Shown: in pieces, positions 51,276 through 63,846 of the stretch
Layout of the letters: each line of letters opens with the position of its first letter
Position numbering within the stretch: position 1 is the first letter of the stretch
Assembly: GCA_018398815.1 (NCBI GenBank)
Contig: CM031626.1
Span: forward strand, 39,021,829-39,085,828
Source: Conus ventricosus
Taxonomy: Eukaryota; Mollusca; Gastropoda; Neogastropoda; Conidae
Length of the DNA stretch: 64,000 nucleotides
Direction of reading: 5' to 3'
Notes under the pieces: model-generated
Databases searched by the model: none
What the model was told of the DNA's origin: nothing
What the model saw: the letters and a program-made list of their open reading frames with translations, nothing else
Translations under genes and position numbers: made by a program

Positions 51276-54200
51276 CTGGACAGTCAGTGCATTATCATCA
51301 TTATCATCATCATTATTATTATTATCATAAATATCATTATCATTATTATTATTATCATTATTACTGTAGCTGAGGGGGGTGACCACGACGAAGAGAAAGA
51401 GACCCACCGCCACCCCGCCCACCATGTAGAACACCACGTCGTTTTCCACCAGTTGACAGACAGTGCAGCATTGTTGCTGTTGTTGTCATTATCATTAAAA
51501 TTGTTATCATTATTATTTTCATTGTGGTTGTTGTTATTATTATTATTATCATAATTATCATTGTTATTGTTGTTATCATTGTTGTTGTTCTTATCATCGT
51601 TGTCATCATTATCACATTTGTTATTATCATTATTAATATTATAATTATTATTGATAACAATTGTAAGAATAATAATATTATTAATTATTATCATTTCTAT
51701 TACCATTATTATTATTATTGATGTTGCTGTTGTTATTGTTATTATCATTTTCCTTCTTTTTTTTTTAAACCCTTTTCATTAACGTTTTGCAATGCTTTTT
51801 CACAGGTGAGAAGAAGAAGAAGAAATAAAAAAAGAGACAAAAACCAACTAAACAAACCAACATCACCTCCCTACCTACCCTCCCAGGCGCAGACGTTCAC
51901 CCGTTCCCTCCCACCCCAATCTACTCCCCACCCCCCTCCTCCAGCCTGGCTGTTGACAATCTGTTGAACAGACATTGCTTACACATGCAGCTATCCTTTT
52001 GCATGGATACAATGCGTAGCATAGCATAGCATAGATGGATTGACAGATACATAAAAATATATAATAACACTGATGATTAAAAAAAAATGTTTTACAGGAT
52101 GGGTTGGATGTTCACGAACTGAAATACTGCAAATTGTTTTACAACAGTTACAATGCGACTTGTTTTACAACAGTTACAGTAACCAGTTACATTGATAAAA
52201 GAGCCACACCACATTGTCATATGTCATGAAAAAAAAAAAGAACCAGCGACTGCTCGCTGGTTGAGGAGACAAATGATTTATCCATCAACCATTTAATCTG
52301 GAATTCTTTATGGTTCATGTTTATATACGCATTATCTTTTTCAAGGTGGTATCGAAATGGTAATATTTCAGAAAACCTGTCGTATGTGGAGGGTTGTCTC
52401 GCAGTTTACATGTGCACAAATATTGTTTTGCCAAAAGAGCAATGAAGTAGAAAATACTATCCATAACAAATGTTGCATTACATCCTAGAAGAACAAGTGA
52501 TTCTGTTAGACGTATATTCTGGCCATTACGTCAGTAAAAGTGTCCCCAAAACGCTGGGCATAAGTACACCTCCAGAACATAATTATGGTCAAACCTATCC
52601 TTACACAGCCCACAAAAGCTGCATCTGCCATTATTGACGACTCCAATTTCTACGAAAATGATGTTTGTTCCCAAGCATATATGTAATGTTCTGAGTTGAA
52701 ACCATTTGAGCTTAATATTCGATATTTTATGAGCAAGCAGGAAGCATGACCCCCAATCATGAGTTTGAGACAGTTTCAAATTCCTTTTGTTGCAACACGG
52801 AGCTCTCTGATCATTTTTTAATCATTATATCATAGCACAACTTTGAACCTTTGTAAGTGGTGAACAATTTCTTATAGCAGAGAGGAGAACTGATATGCTT
52901 ATTGCTTTCGATATTTATTCCAGATGTCTTTACATAATCGAGCACTGCGGACTTGTACTCGGCGAAAATGAGAACATTGATATTAATACCATATTTGTTT
53001 CTTATTCGGAGTGAAAGAAACTGTCCATCGTCATAAAAAAAAGAGCCAGATAGTAAATACTTTTGCTTTCCAATAGTTTGGAGACAATGTATTTTGTTCC
53101 CGACTTGAACATGTTTATTGTAGCATACCGGTCCAGCTGACAGCTCGGCAGAATTTTTTGGCATACATTTGTAGCAGAAACGTTCACAAGCTTCAAAAAC
53201 ATCTGCCCTGGATTGGATCATAATTATTATCATCATTATTATAACTATTATTATCGTTATCATTATTGTTGTTGTTGTTGTTGTTATTATTATTGTCATT
53301 ATCTGTCGTCATCATCATCCAGGGTCAGCATTGAGGAGACCTACCCAAATCACTGACCTACGTGGCAGCATTCAGGACACCCACACCAGGCACTGGCCTG
53401 TCTCTGTGTGACATTGGATACATCCACACCAGGCACTGGCCTATCTCTGTGTGACATTGAATACATGGCCTATCTCTGTGTGACATTGGATGCATCCACA
53501 CCAGGCCCTGGCCTATCTCTGTGTGACGTTGAACACACCCACACCGTGAAATTGAACACACCCACACCAGGCACTGGCCTCTCTCTCTCTCTCTGTAATA
53601 TTGAATACACCTACACCAGGCACTGGCCTATCTCTGTGTGACGTTGAACACACCCACACCAGGCACTGGCCTATCTCTGTGTGACGTTGACCACATCCAC
53701 ACCAGACACTGACCTATCTCTGTGTGACATTGAACACACCCACACCAGGCACTGGCCTATCTCTGTGTGACGTTGACCACATCCACACCAGACACTGACC
53801 TATCTCTGTGTGACATTGAACACACCCACACCAGGCACTGGCCTATCTCTGTGTGACATTGACCACACCCACACCAGGCACTGGCCTATCTCTGTGTGAC
53901 ATTGACCACACCCACACCAGGCACTGGCCTATCTCTGTGTGACATTGACCACACCCACACCAGGCCCTGGACTATCTCTGTGTGACATTGAATACATGGC
54001 CTATCTCTGTGTGACATTGAAACACACTACACCAGGCACTGGCCTATCTCTGTGTGACATTGAACACACCTACACCAGGCACTGGCCTATCTCTGTGTGA
54101 CGTTGACCACATCCACACCAGGCACTGGCCTATCTCTGTGTGACATTGAATACATGGCCTATCTCTGTGTGACATTGGATACATCCACACCAGGCACTGG

Positions 54201-54598
54201 ACTATCTCTGTGTGACATTGAATACATGGCCTATCTCTGTGTGACATTGGATACATCCACACCAGGCCCTGGCCTATCTCTGTGTGACGTTGAACACACC
54301 CACACCGTGAAATTGAACACACCCACACAAGGCACTGGCCTCTCTCTCTCTCTCTGTGATATTGAATACACCTACACCAGGCACTGGCCTATCTCTGTGT
54401 GACATTGAACACACCCACACCAGGCACTGGCCTATCTCTGTGTGACATTGAATACACCCACACCAGGCACTGGCCTATCTCTCTGTGACATTGAATACAC
54501 ACACCCACACCAAGCACAGACCGCTCTCTCTGTGACATTGAATACACACACACACACACACACACACCAAGCACAGACCGCTCTCTCTGTGACATTGA

Positions 54599-54657
<59 letters not shown>

Positions 54658-54687
54658 AAGCACAGACCGCTCCCTCTGTGACATTGA

Positions 54688-54779
<92 letters not shown>

Positions 54780-54936
54780 ACACGCACACACACACACACA
54801 CACACACGCACACACCAAGCACAGACCGCTCTCTCTGTGACATTGAATACACACACGCACACCAAGCACTGATCTATCTCTGTGACATTGAATACACACA
54901 CGCACACCAAGCACTGATCTATCTCTGTGACATTGA

Positions 54937-55001
<65 letters not shown>

Positions 55002-55035
55002 AAGCACAGACCGCTCTCTCTCTCTGTGGCATTGA

Positions 55036-55088
<53 letters not shown>

Positions 55089-55117
55089 AAGCACAGACCG
55101 CTCTCTCTGTGACATTG

Positions 55118-55183
<66 letters not shown>

Positions 55184-55258
55184 AAGCACAGACCGCTCTC
55201 TCTGTGACATTGAATACACACACGCACACCAAGCACTGATCTCTCTCTGTGACATTGA

Positions 55259-55301
<43 letters not shown>

Positions 55302-55355
55302 AAGCACAGACCGCTCTCACTGTGACACTGAATACACACACGCACACCAAGCACT

Positions 55356-55419
<64 letters not shown>

Positions 55420-56083
55420 ACATTGAACACACGCACAGCAAGCATTGATCTCTCTCTCTCTCCTTCTTCAACATTGAAGACACATGCCAATCATTGATCC
55501 AATAGCTGTCTCCTCTGCTCGGGACTCAGAACAGCTTTAGTGCCTCAAAATGAGAAGTGACAGTGGTGCAATCTGGGAGCGGGGGGTAAGAGGGGGGTGG
55601 CGGGGGGGGGGGGGGGGGGGGGGGGGGGACGGGGGCAGGAGGAGGATAAGGAGATTGTTAAGAGGAATACCATCTGGACTCTCTAATTTTTTTCAAGCCA
55701 AAAAATATTGACGGCATGTTCCCGTGCCCCCCCCCCCCCCTCCCCTCGCCTCCTCCCTCCTTTGACATGAGTTTGAAAATTTGAAGAAAAAAAAATTAAC
55801 TCAATACATGCTCATACAGAATACACGAAGTATACGAACCTATCTCTCCCACGTCGAAGACGGCAGCATGCTGGGTGTAGTTGACCTTATCTCTGAGGTT
55901 CTCCACAAAACAGCGGTACAGGTTCCTTGAGTCCTTTGCCGACAGAGTCTTGGTCAGGATGGACGTATCCGGGGTGGTACAGATTTCCCCGGGGGGAGGC
56001 GTTCTCTGGGTCAGCGACGCCCCGACACCGGCAGCCAGAGTGACGCGTTGCCTGGCTCGTTTTGTTCCCAGAGCCAGCGAAAC
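51145..56083 (-). CDS. Ig-like single-pass membrane protein, 3' exons (partial gene)
   Basis: Two minus-strand exons join in phase: 56083-55840 (acceptor AAGTAG, donor GATAG/GTTCGT) and 51275-51145 (acceptor GACTGTCCAG). The first reads as part of an Ig-like domain, with Cys in GEICTT and the diagnostic YRC in NLYRCFVENLRDKV. The second gives a short juxtamembrane segment, a hydrophobic helix (VSGVAVGLFLFVMVTTLSY) and a 14-residue cytoplasmic end, RIIILPAAEKTELC, with TGA at 51145-51147. A good donor (CTCAG/GTCAGC) lies just after this stop, so a longer isoform with a different tail is conceivable. The N-terminal exons lie upstream; one candidate is near 63.1 kb. The name of the receptor is not recognised. 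Confidence 0.6.
51285..51360. repeat. AT-rich ATC/ATT trinucleotide spacer
   Basis: Separates the two transmembrane exon copies. The same kind of tract continues at 51476-51750. Confidence 0.9.
51361..51475 (-). pseudogene. Duplicated transmembrane exon
   Basis: Encodes LVENDVVFYMVGGVAVGLFL and VVVTPLSYS, parallel to the functional exon. The acceptor CCAG is replaced by AACT, and no donor follows. So it is a decayed tandem exon copy, or a source copy lost after duplication. Confidence 0.65.
51476..51750. repeat. ATT/ATC/GTT trinucleotide tract
   Basis: Degenerate AT-rich triplets that give meaningless Asn or Ile frames. Confidence 0.93.
52241..52262 (-). other. Perfect 9-bp-stem hairpin at the L1-like 3' end
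   Basis: AACCAGCGA, loop CTGC, TCGCTGGTT. On the minus strand a T run follows it, so it could serve as a 3' recognition stem-loop of the LINE. Confidence 0.5.
52263..53215 (-). mobile_element. L1-like (L1/Tx1 group) LINE, 5'-truncated
   Basis: Minus-strand ORF2 C-terminus. It runs from GNKIHCLQTIGKQKYLL-type sequence through KGSKLCYDIMIK to LKWFQLRTLHICLGTN, the GRCSFCG zinc-knuckle-like segment and FWGHFY. FIALLAKQYLCTCK follows near 52430. The order and motifs match the end of L1-like RT proteins. A missing A in the run near 52797 splits the frame, and a stop follows FWGHFY. It ends in ATT triplets at the 5' side. Confidence 0.78.
53220..53320. repeat. ATT/GTT trinucleotide tract
   Basis: Degenerate triplet run between the LINE fragment and the 43-bp array. 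Confidence 0.9.
53360..54480. repeat. 43-bp minisatellite
   Basis: About 26 units with CACACCAGGCACTGGCCTAT and CTCTGTGTGACATTGAACAC. Confidence 0.95.
54481..55440. repeat. 43-bp units invaded by CA expansions
   Basis: Each unit keeps CTCTGTGACATTGAATACAC and CCAAGCACAGACCGCT, but its ACAC part has grown into (CA)n runs of very different length. A (CT)n of about 30 units lies at 55357-55418. Confidence 0.95.
55590..55630. repeat. G-rich run
   Basis: About 30 consecutive G at 55598-55628. Confidence 0.9.
55840..56083 (-). CDS. Ig-like domain exon
   Basis: 244 bases, phase 0 in and one base out, joining the TM exon in phase. VTLAAGVGASL, GEICTTPDTSILTKTLSAKD and YRCFVEN fit the C-to-F strands of an Ig-like fold. 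No second Trp marker is seen, so the fold call is tentative. Confidence 0.55.
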
Positions 56084-56130
56084 CTACTTGGCTGAGGAGA
56101 CAGATTGGTGGGTTGGCTGGTTGGTTGGTT

Positions 56131-56500
<370 letters not shown>

Positions 56501-57620
56501 TAAGCGAAACCGATAAGCAAACACATGCTTTATTTTTATCCGGCCCTTGCCCCGCTAAGGGACTAACTAAGCATGACTAGCGACTAAAACTTACAAAACA
56601 AACATACACACATGTCTTCACAAATACATTTTTAAAAAAAAGTTGATGAATGTAGATGAATTTAAAGTGTAAAAATAAATTGGAAAAACAAACAAGAATA
56701 ATTTTTTTTAAAAAAAAGATCGGTTACAAAGAAGAAAAAAACCCAACTAATCACAAACAGACAGAATAAGCAATCCTTCTGTTGTTAGAGAGAGAGAGAG
56801 AGAGAGCGAGAGAGCGAGAGAGAGAGAGAGTTACATTCCTTTTGTAAAATATTAACATACAACAAGCCTCGTTCCTTCGGTCATTCTTGCATGTTTTCGT
56901 TTTTCGTTCCAAGGAGGGCTTTCGAGGACCGTTTGGACACACAGGAGAGAGCGGAGGAGGCGAAAGGAAATCTGTACGTTGTATTCAATGTACTCAGCCT
57001 GATCACATCTACGCCTGGAGATTACTGTGTTTCACGTTTGCTTTACAACTGTATATTTATTTTTTCTTATTTCGTTTGTTTTTACACAGCGACGAATTCT
57101 TTTTCGTTTTTGTCTTCCTTCCTTCTTCCTCTTCTTCTTTCTTCCTTCCTTCCTGTCTTTCCTTCTTTTTCTCTGTCTCCCTGTTGTTTTCTTTGTATAA
57201 GCAGCACATTATCAGAGTGAGTGTGCCAGTACACCACACATTAGAACATTAACAAACCCAGACACATTGTATCAAACGCCAAAACATTAAAATCAGCAAG
57301 AATTTGTCCATTGATTTTTGTGAGCGAACATACAGACTAAGCATGGTGTGTAAGAGACTGGTTGGGGGAAAAAAAGAAAAAAAAAAAGCTAGTTGTGGAA
57401 ATCGTTTGGTTTTTTTTTTTGTTTTTTTTTTTCTTTTCTTCAGATGAAGAGGACAGTGTGAAGCACCAAAAAATGAAGAGGTAGATTTCGGCATTACGAG
57501 GGAAAAAAAAAATTTAAAAAAAAAAAAATGTCACCGCCTTAAGTACTCCATTGATCCGACAACCGATGCCCAAAAAAAAAAGAAAAAAAAAAAAAAAAGA
57601 AAAACATACAACAAGCTGCG
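56501..57620. other. AT-rich region without recognised gene
   Basis: Holds a retroposon-like 3' end (TCCGGCCCTTGCCCCGCTAA near 56540, minus strand), a GA tract (56786-56831), TTCC-rich and poly-A/T stretches. No convincing coding signal. Confidence 0.5.
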
Positions 57621-57934
57621 AAGGATGATGATTAGTTGGTTGGCTGAGTGAGTGAGTGAGTGAGTGAGTGAGTCACTGACTCATTCGTTGATATTGACTG
57701 AACGAGTGAGTGTGTACTGATTTGTTGATAGTGTGTAGACAGATTGTTTCCTTATTTTGTTCGATTCGGATAACTAATTGACTGATTTAGTTGATTGATT
57801 GATCGACTGATAGATTGAAGGATTTATTGACAGCGTGATTGATTATTTACGGATTGGCTGATGGTTGATAGATTGATTACTTGATCGATTGATTCGAATC
57901 ACTGACTGACTAATAAGCTGGTTGATTATTGATT

Positions 57935-58090
57935 GATTTGTTGATGATTTGTTGATGTTTTGTTGATGATTTGTTGATGATTTGTCGATGATTTGTTGAT
58001 GATTTGTTGATGATTTGTTGATGATTTGTTGATGATTTGTTGATGATTTGTTGATGATTTGTTGATGATTTGTTGATGATTTGTTGATGT
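57935..58090. repeat. 12-bp tandem repeat
   Basis: About 13 units of GATGATTTGTTG. Confidence 0.95.
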
Positions 58091-58315
58091 TTTAACCGAA
58101 AGATGATGAAAGGCAAATGAAACGAACTGCAGCGAAAGATGATGATTTTATGTATGTATCCATGTATCTATTTATTTATCTACTTATATGTTTGTTTACA
58201 TATTCGTTTATAATCTGTTTATCTATCTATGAAAGCCTCACTTTTACAATATATTCTTGATAGTCATTAGAAGATCACTGCGACAAATGTCGTCTACATT
58301 GTCCCTTCTCTCTCT

Positions 58316-58382
<67 letters not shown>
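58316..58382. repeat. (GT)n microsatellite
   Basis: About 32 GT units. Confidence 0.97.
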
Positions 58383-58388
<6 letters not shown>

Positions 58389-58544
58389 CGCGAGTGTGTG
58401 TTTTCTAGTCTGCCTGTCAGTTTGTCCAAAAGTGTGCCCCCTAACTCCCCCCCCCCCCCCTCTCTCTCTCTCTCTAGTTTTATATTTTTAAAAAAGATAT
58501 AAAGATATGCATTCCAAACGCATAACGTCATATGTCTATATCTA

Positions 58545-58580
58545 TAATCATATCTATCTGTCTGTCTATCTATCTATCTA

Positions 58581-58623
<43 letters not shown>

Positions 58624-58663
58624 GTCTATCTCTCTGTCTATCTCTCTGTCTATCTTTGTGTGT

Positions 58664-58736
<73 letters not shown>

Positions 58737-58760
58737 CGCACGCGCGTGTGCGTGAGTGTT

Positions 58761-58826
<66 letters not shown>

Positions 58827-59053
58827 GCGCGCGCGCGCGCGCGAGCGTCATATATACATAAACAATTGCATACATACATACATACATACATGCATGCATA
58901 CATGTGTACGTACGTACATATATGTATACATACATACGTATGTACGTACATATATGTATACATACATACATACATACATACACACATACGTACACGTACG
59001 TACGTACGTACGTACGTACGTACGTACGTACGTACATACATACGTACATACAT

Positions 59054-59120
<67 letters not shown>
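58545..59120. repeat. Compound microsatellite block
   Basis: In order: TCTA/TCTG tetramers, (GT)n, GCGCGCGC patches, (GT)n, (GC)n at about 58826-58843, CATA and (ACGT)n tetramers, and (CA)n. The alternating GT and GC stretches could adopt Z-form DNA. Confidence 0.95.
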
Positions 59121-59121
<1 letters not shown>

Positions 59122-59450
59122 CTACGTACATACATACACACACGCCTACGTACATGTCGGATCAACTTGCTTCTTACACACATTCATAGAACTTTTTCTT
59201 CTGTTCTTCTCTAACTTTAGCATGGGAACTCATTTTAACATACTCAGTAGATTAAGTGTGAACCACTGTTATATTCGACAGTCAGATCGGCTGTGCCAAT
59301 TCTTAATGCAACAAAAACACGACTGCATGGCGAAGTGATGTGATGACAGTATTTTATTTTTTTTAAAGGGTTTATGAGAAAGGTGAGAGAGTGACAAGAG
59401 GGTTCGGGAGGGAACCAGCCATGGGGAAGGAGAGGGAACAGTTAGTATAG

Positions 59451-59841
59451 ATGGACAGACAGATAGATAGACAGACAGAAGACAGACAGACAGACAGACA
59501 GAAGACAGACAGACAGAAGACAGACAGACAGACAGAAGACAGACAGACAGACAGAAGACAGACAGACAGAAGACAGACAGACAGACAGAAGACAGACAGA
59601 CAGACAGAAGACAGACAGACAGACAGACAGACGACAGACAGACAGACAGACAGACGACAGACAGACAGACAGACGACAGACAGACGACAGATAGACAGAC
59701 GACAGACAGACAGACAGACGACAGACAGACGACAGACAGACAGACGACAGACAGACAGACGGCAGACAGACGACAGACAGACAGACAGACGACAGACAGA
59801 CAGACAGAAGACAGACAGACAGAAGACAGACAGAAGTCAGA

Positions 59842-59873
<32 letters not shown>

Positions 59874-60332
59874 CGACCGACCGACCGACCGACAGACAGA
59901 CAGACAGGTAAACAGACAGACAGACAGGTAAACAGACAGACAGACAGGTAAACAGACAGACAGACAAACAGACAGATAAACAGACAGATAAACAGACAGA
60001 TAAACGATGAATAGGTAAACAGACAGATAAACAGACAGATAAACGATGAATAGGTAAACAGACAGATAAACGATGAATAGGTAAACAGACAGATAAACGA
60101 TGAATAGGTAAACAGACAGATAAACGATGAATGGGTAAACAGACTGATAAACGATGAATGGGTAAACAGACTGATAAACGATGAATGGGTAAACAGACTG
60201 ATAAACGATGAATGGGTAAACAGACTGATAGATAGATAGATACATTGATAGATTAATAAATAGATAGAGAGATAGATAAAGAGTGAGATTAATAGAAAGA
60301 TAGACAGATAGACGGACAGATAGATACATTGC

Positions 60333-60373
<41 letters not shown>

Positions 60374-60440
60374 TAAGATAGACAGACAGATAAGATAGAC
60401 AGACAGATAAGATAGACAGACAGATAAGATAGACAGGTAG
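59451..60440. repeat. CAGA/CAGACGA and GATA tetramer-based repeats
   Basis: CAGA tetramers interrupted by AGAAGA and GACGA. An embedded 27-28 bp repeat (GATAAACGATGAATGGGTAA) lies at about 60000-60225, then GATA and AGATAAGATAGACAG units. Confidence 0.95.
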
Positions 60441-60478
60441 ACAGGTAGACAAATAGACAGGTGGGTACATATATAGAT

Positions 60479-60479
<1 letters not shown>

Positions 60480-60541
<62 letters not shown>
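60480..60541. repeat. (CA)n microsatellite
   Basis: About 30 CA units. Confidence 0.97.
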
Positions 60542-60543
<2 letters not shown>

Positions 60544-60594
60544 TGCACACACACAGGAATAGAAGGGAAGAGAGAGAGACACCCGCAGAACAGG

Positions 60595-61798
60595 CGGACA
60601 TAGAGGATAGTAGGAAGACTGACAAGTAGACCTGACGGATAATAGGTAGGAAGACTGACAAGTAGACCTGACGGATAATAGGTAGGAAGCCTGACAGGTA
60701 GACCTGACGGATAATAGGTAGGAAGACTGACAAGTAGACTGGACAGATAATAGGTAGGAAGACTGACTAGTAGACCTGACGGATAATTGGTTGGAAGACT
60801 GACAAGTAGACCTGACGGATAATAGGTAGGAAGACTGACAAGCAGACCTGACGGATAATAGGTAGGAAGACTGACTAGTAGACCTGACGGATAATTGGTA
60901 GGAAGACTGACAAGCAGACCTGACGGATAATAGGTAGGAAGACTGACAAGTAGACTGGACAGATAATAGGTAGGAAGACTGACTAGTAGACCTGACGGAT
61001 AATTGGTAGGAAGACTGACAAGCAGACCTGACGGACAAAAGGTAGGAAGACTGACAAGTAGACCTGACAGATGACAGGTAGGAAGACTGACTAGTAGACC
61101 TGACAGATGACAGTAGGAATACTGACTAGTAGACCTGACAGATGACAGGTAGGAAGACTGACTAGTAGACCTGACAGATGACAGGTAGGAAGACTGACTA
61201 GTAGACCTGACAGATAATTGGTAGGAAGACTGACAAGTAGGCCTGACAGATAATTGGTAGGAAGACTGACAAGTAGACCTGACAAATAATAGGTAGGAAG
61301 ACTGACAAGTAGACCTGACAAATAATAGGTAGGAAGACTGACAAGTAGACCTGACGGATAATAGAAAGGAAGACTGACAAGTAGACTAAACAGATAATAG
61401 GTAGGAAGACTGACAAGTAGACCTGACAGATAATAGAAAGGAAGACTGACAAGTAGACCTGACGGATAATAGAAAGGAAGACTGACAAGTAGACCTGACA
61501 GATAATAGAAAGGAAGACTGACAAGTAGACCTGACAGATAATAGAAAGGAAGACTGACAAGTAGACCTGACAGATAATAGAAAGGAAGACTGACAAGTAG
61601 ACCTGACAGATAATAGAAAGGAAGACTGACAAGTAGACCTGACAAATAATAGAAAGGAAGACTGACAAGTAGACCTGATGGATAATAGAAAGGAAGACTG
61701 ACAAGTAGACCTGACGGATAATAGGCAGGAAGACTGACAAGTAGACTGGACAGATAATAGGTAGGAAGACTGGCAAGCAGACCTGACAGATAATAGAA
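60595..61798. repeat. 36-bp minisatellite, block 1
   Basis: About 33 units with GGAAGACTGACAAGTAGACC and TGACAGATAATAG, in at least two subtypes (GGTA or AAA ends). Confidence 0.95.
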
Positions 61799-62375
61799 TA
61801 GGTCTCAGTAGGGAATGAAATAGCAGATAATCTAGCTAAACTTGGTGCACAAAACTGTTCAGAATGTGCGCTGAATTTGCCATTACATCCTTCCAAGTGT
61901 GAAATACTATTCAACCTGGAACACTACGTTTACAAAACCTTTTCCTGTGAAGAATGCTACACACTGCCTAGCTGCTCACGCCACCTGGCTAAGATTATCA
62001 CAAAATTAAGGCTGAACACATGGAAGACCAAATTTTCTCCTGAAGTTGTGTGTCTGTGGAAAATTCATTTCTGTGCATCACCTTCTATTAGACTCTCCAG
62101 TTTTAACTGAAATGTATAAGGCGAAAGGTATCAATCTTGACAACTATGAAAATGAGAGTCAAGTTCTGTCTGACTCATGCATAATTGAGATTGCCGCCAC
62201 TTTAGCCAGTTCTGATGTAGCTAGACCATTATGAGGGTCCTTAACTGATTTGCTGTTTTCTTTTTCATAAGTGTATGCAGATGTATGTGTTGAAATGACT
62301 TAAGTGGTGTTCTTTTTTTCCGTCAAATATCATCTGCCGAATGAAAAGACGTAAAATAAAACCACCACCACCACC
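61799..62375 (+). mobile_element. 5'-truncated LINE with RNase H end, inserted in the 36-bp array
   Basis: Flanked by AGATAATAGAA at 61788-61798 and 62376-62386, an array-derived target duplication. Begins in the RNase H C-terminus (VGNEIADNLAKLGAQN), then HLAKIITKLRLNTWKTKF. A one-base step near 62080 is needed for CLCGKFI-x-VHHLLLDSP, the C-terminal zinc-knuckle-like motif. The frame then runs to the stop at 62234. Tail: AAATAAA then (ACC)n at 62354-62375. Confidence 0.85.
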
Positions 62376-62386
62376 AGATAATAGAA

Positions 62387-63105
62387 AGGAAGTGTGACAA
62401 GTAGACTGGAGAGATAACAGGTAGGAAGACTGACACGTAGACTGGCGATATAACAGGTAGGAAGACTTACAAGTAGACTGGAGAGATAACAGGTAGGAAG
62501 AGTGACACGTAGACTGGAGAGATAACAGGTAGGAAGACTGACACGTAGACTGGCGATATAACAGGTAGGAAGACTTACAAGTAGACTGGAGAGATAACAG
62601 GTAGGAAGAGTGACACGTAGACTGGAGAGATAACAGGTAGGAAGAGTGACACGTAGACTGGAGAGATAACAGGTAGGAAGAGTGACAAGTAGACTGGAGA
62701 GATAACAGGTAGGAAGACTGACACGTAGACTGGAGAGATAACAGGTAGGAAGACTGACACGTAGACTGGAGAGATAACAGGTAGGAAGAGTGACAAGTAG
62801 ACTGGAGAGATAACAGGTAGGAAGACTGACACGTAGACTGGAGAGATAACAGGTAGGAAGACTGACACGTAGACTGGAGAGATAACAGGTAGGAAGAGTG
62901 ACAAGTAGACTGGAGAGATAACAGGTAGGAAGACTGACAAGTAGACTGGAGAGATAACAGGTAGGAAGCGTGACAAGTAGACTGGAGAGATAACAGGTAG
63001 GAAGAGTGACAAGTAGACTGGAGAGATAACAGTGGGAAGACTGACACGTAGACTGGAGAGATAACAGGTGGGAAGACTGACACGTAGACTGGAGAGATAC
63101 TTGAA
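62387..63105. repeat. 36-bp minisatellite, block 2
   Basis: About 20 units, subtype GGAAGACTGACACGTAGACT plus GGAGAGATAACAGGTA. Its right end merges with the possible exon border at 63105-63111. Confidence 0.95.
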
Positions 63106-63250
63106 CCCACAGAGGTCAAGATAAAAGCGGAGCAGATGAGCTCCATCACTCCGTCCTTGGCAGTCCCCGTCACGGTTGGCTCCCAGTATGGACGAGCTGC
63201 CATCAGACGTCATCACATCACGTGACACTATCAGTTTCGGTTTCAGTTTG
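63105..63250 (-). CDS. Possible Ig-domain exon (minus strand)
   Basis: Unique, GC-richer sequence. The minus strand reads EPTVTGTAKDGVMELICSAF in one frame, like the first half of an Ig domain up to its Cys. An overlapping frame reads LIKLKPKLIVSRDVMTSDGS upstream. A donor-like GTATCTC follows. It could be an upstream exon of the Ig/TM gene, but phase to the 56083 exon does not match directly and a frame step may be present. Confidence 0.3.
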
Positions 63251-63489
63251 ATCAAGGAGGCGTCACTGCGTGCGGACTAGTCCATATATATGCAACACCA
63301 CATTCGCTAAGTTTTGAGACCACACCACACATGATTTAAAGCTGATGGATAAATGAATTAATAACGAAGATGGGAGAAGAATTTAAGAAAGTGGGTCTCG
63401 TGGTTACGAATTACCGGATGTCTGACCTACGCATTAGCCCAACGCGTTGATCAACCTTGAGTACCTACCTAAGATTGGCTGTGCCATTT

Positions 63490-63552
63490 TTATCATGGTA
63501 TGTGTGTGTAGTAAATGTGCACATGTGTGTATATGGATGTGTGGTATAGGCC

Positions 63553-63593
<41 letters not shown>

Positions 63594-63810
63594 TGTGTGT
63601 GTGTGTGGTGTGTGTGTGTGCGAGCGCATGTGTGTGTGTGCATGATGTGCATGTATGTGTATGCATGAGCGTGTGTGCACGCACAAGTGTTGTGTATGTA
63701 TGTGTGCGTGCGCACACGTGTGTGCGTGCGCGTGTGTGTGCATGTGCAGAAGTGCCTGTGCATGTATGTGTGTGGGGGTGGGGTGGGGTGGGGGGTGGGG
63801 GGGGGGTGTG
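63490..63810. repeat. GT-rich microsatellite
   Basis: GT runs with CG and AT steps, ending in a GGGGTGGGG run. Confidence 0.93.
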
Positions 63811-63846
63811 AACATACGCACGTATCTGCATATGTATGTGTCAATA

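Noticed and set aside
58656..59214. Frames of alternating Cys-Val or Thr-His, and Tyr-Ile-His
   Set aside because: Microsatellite translations on both strands.
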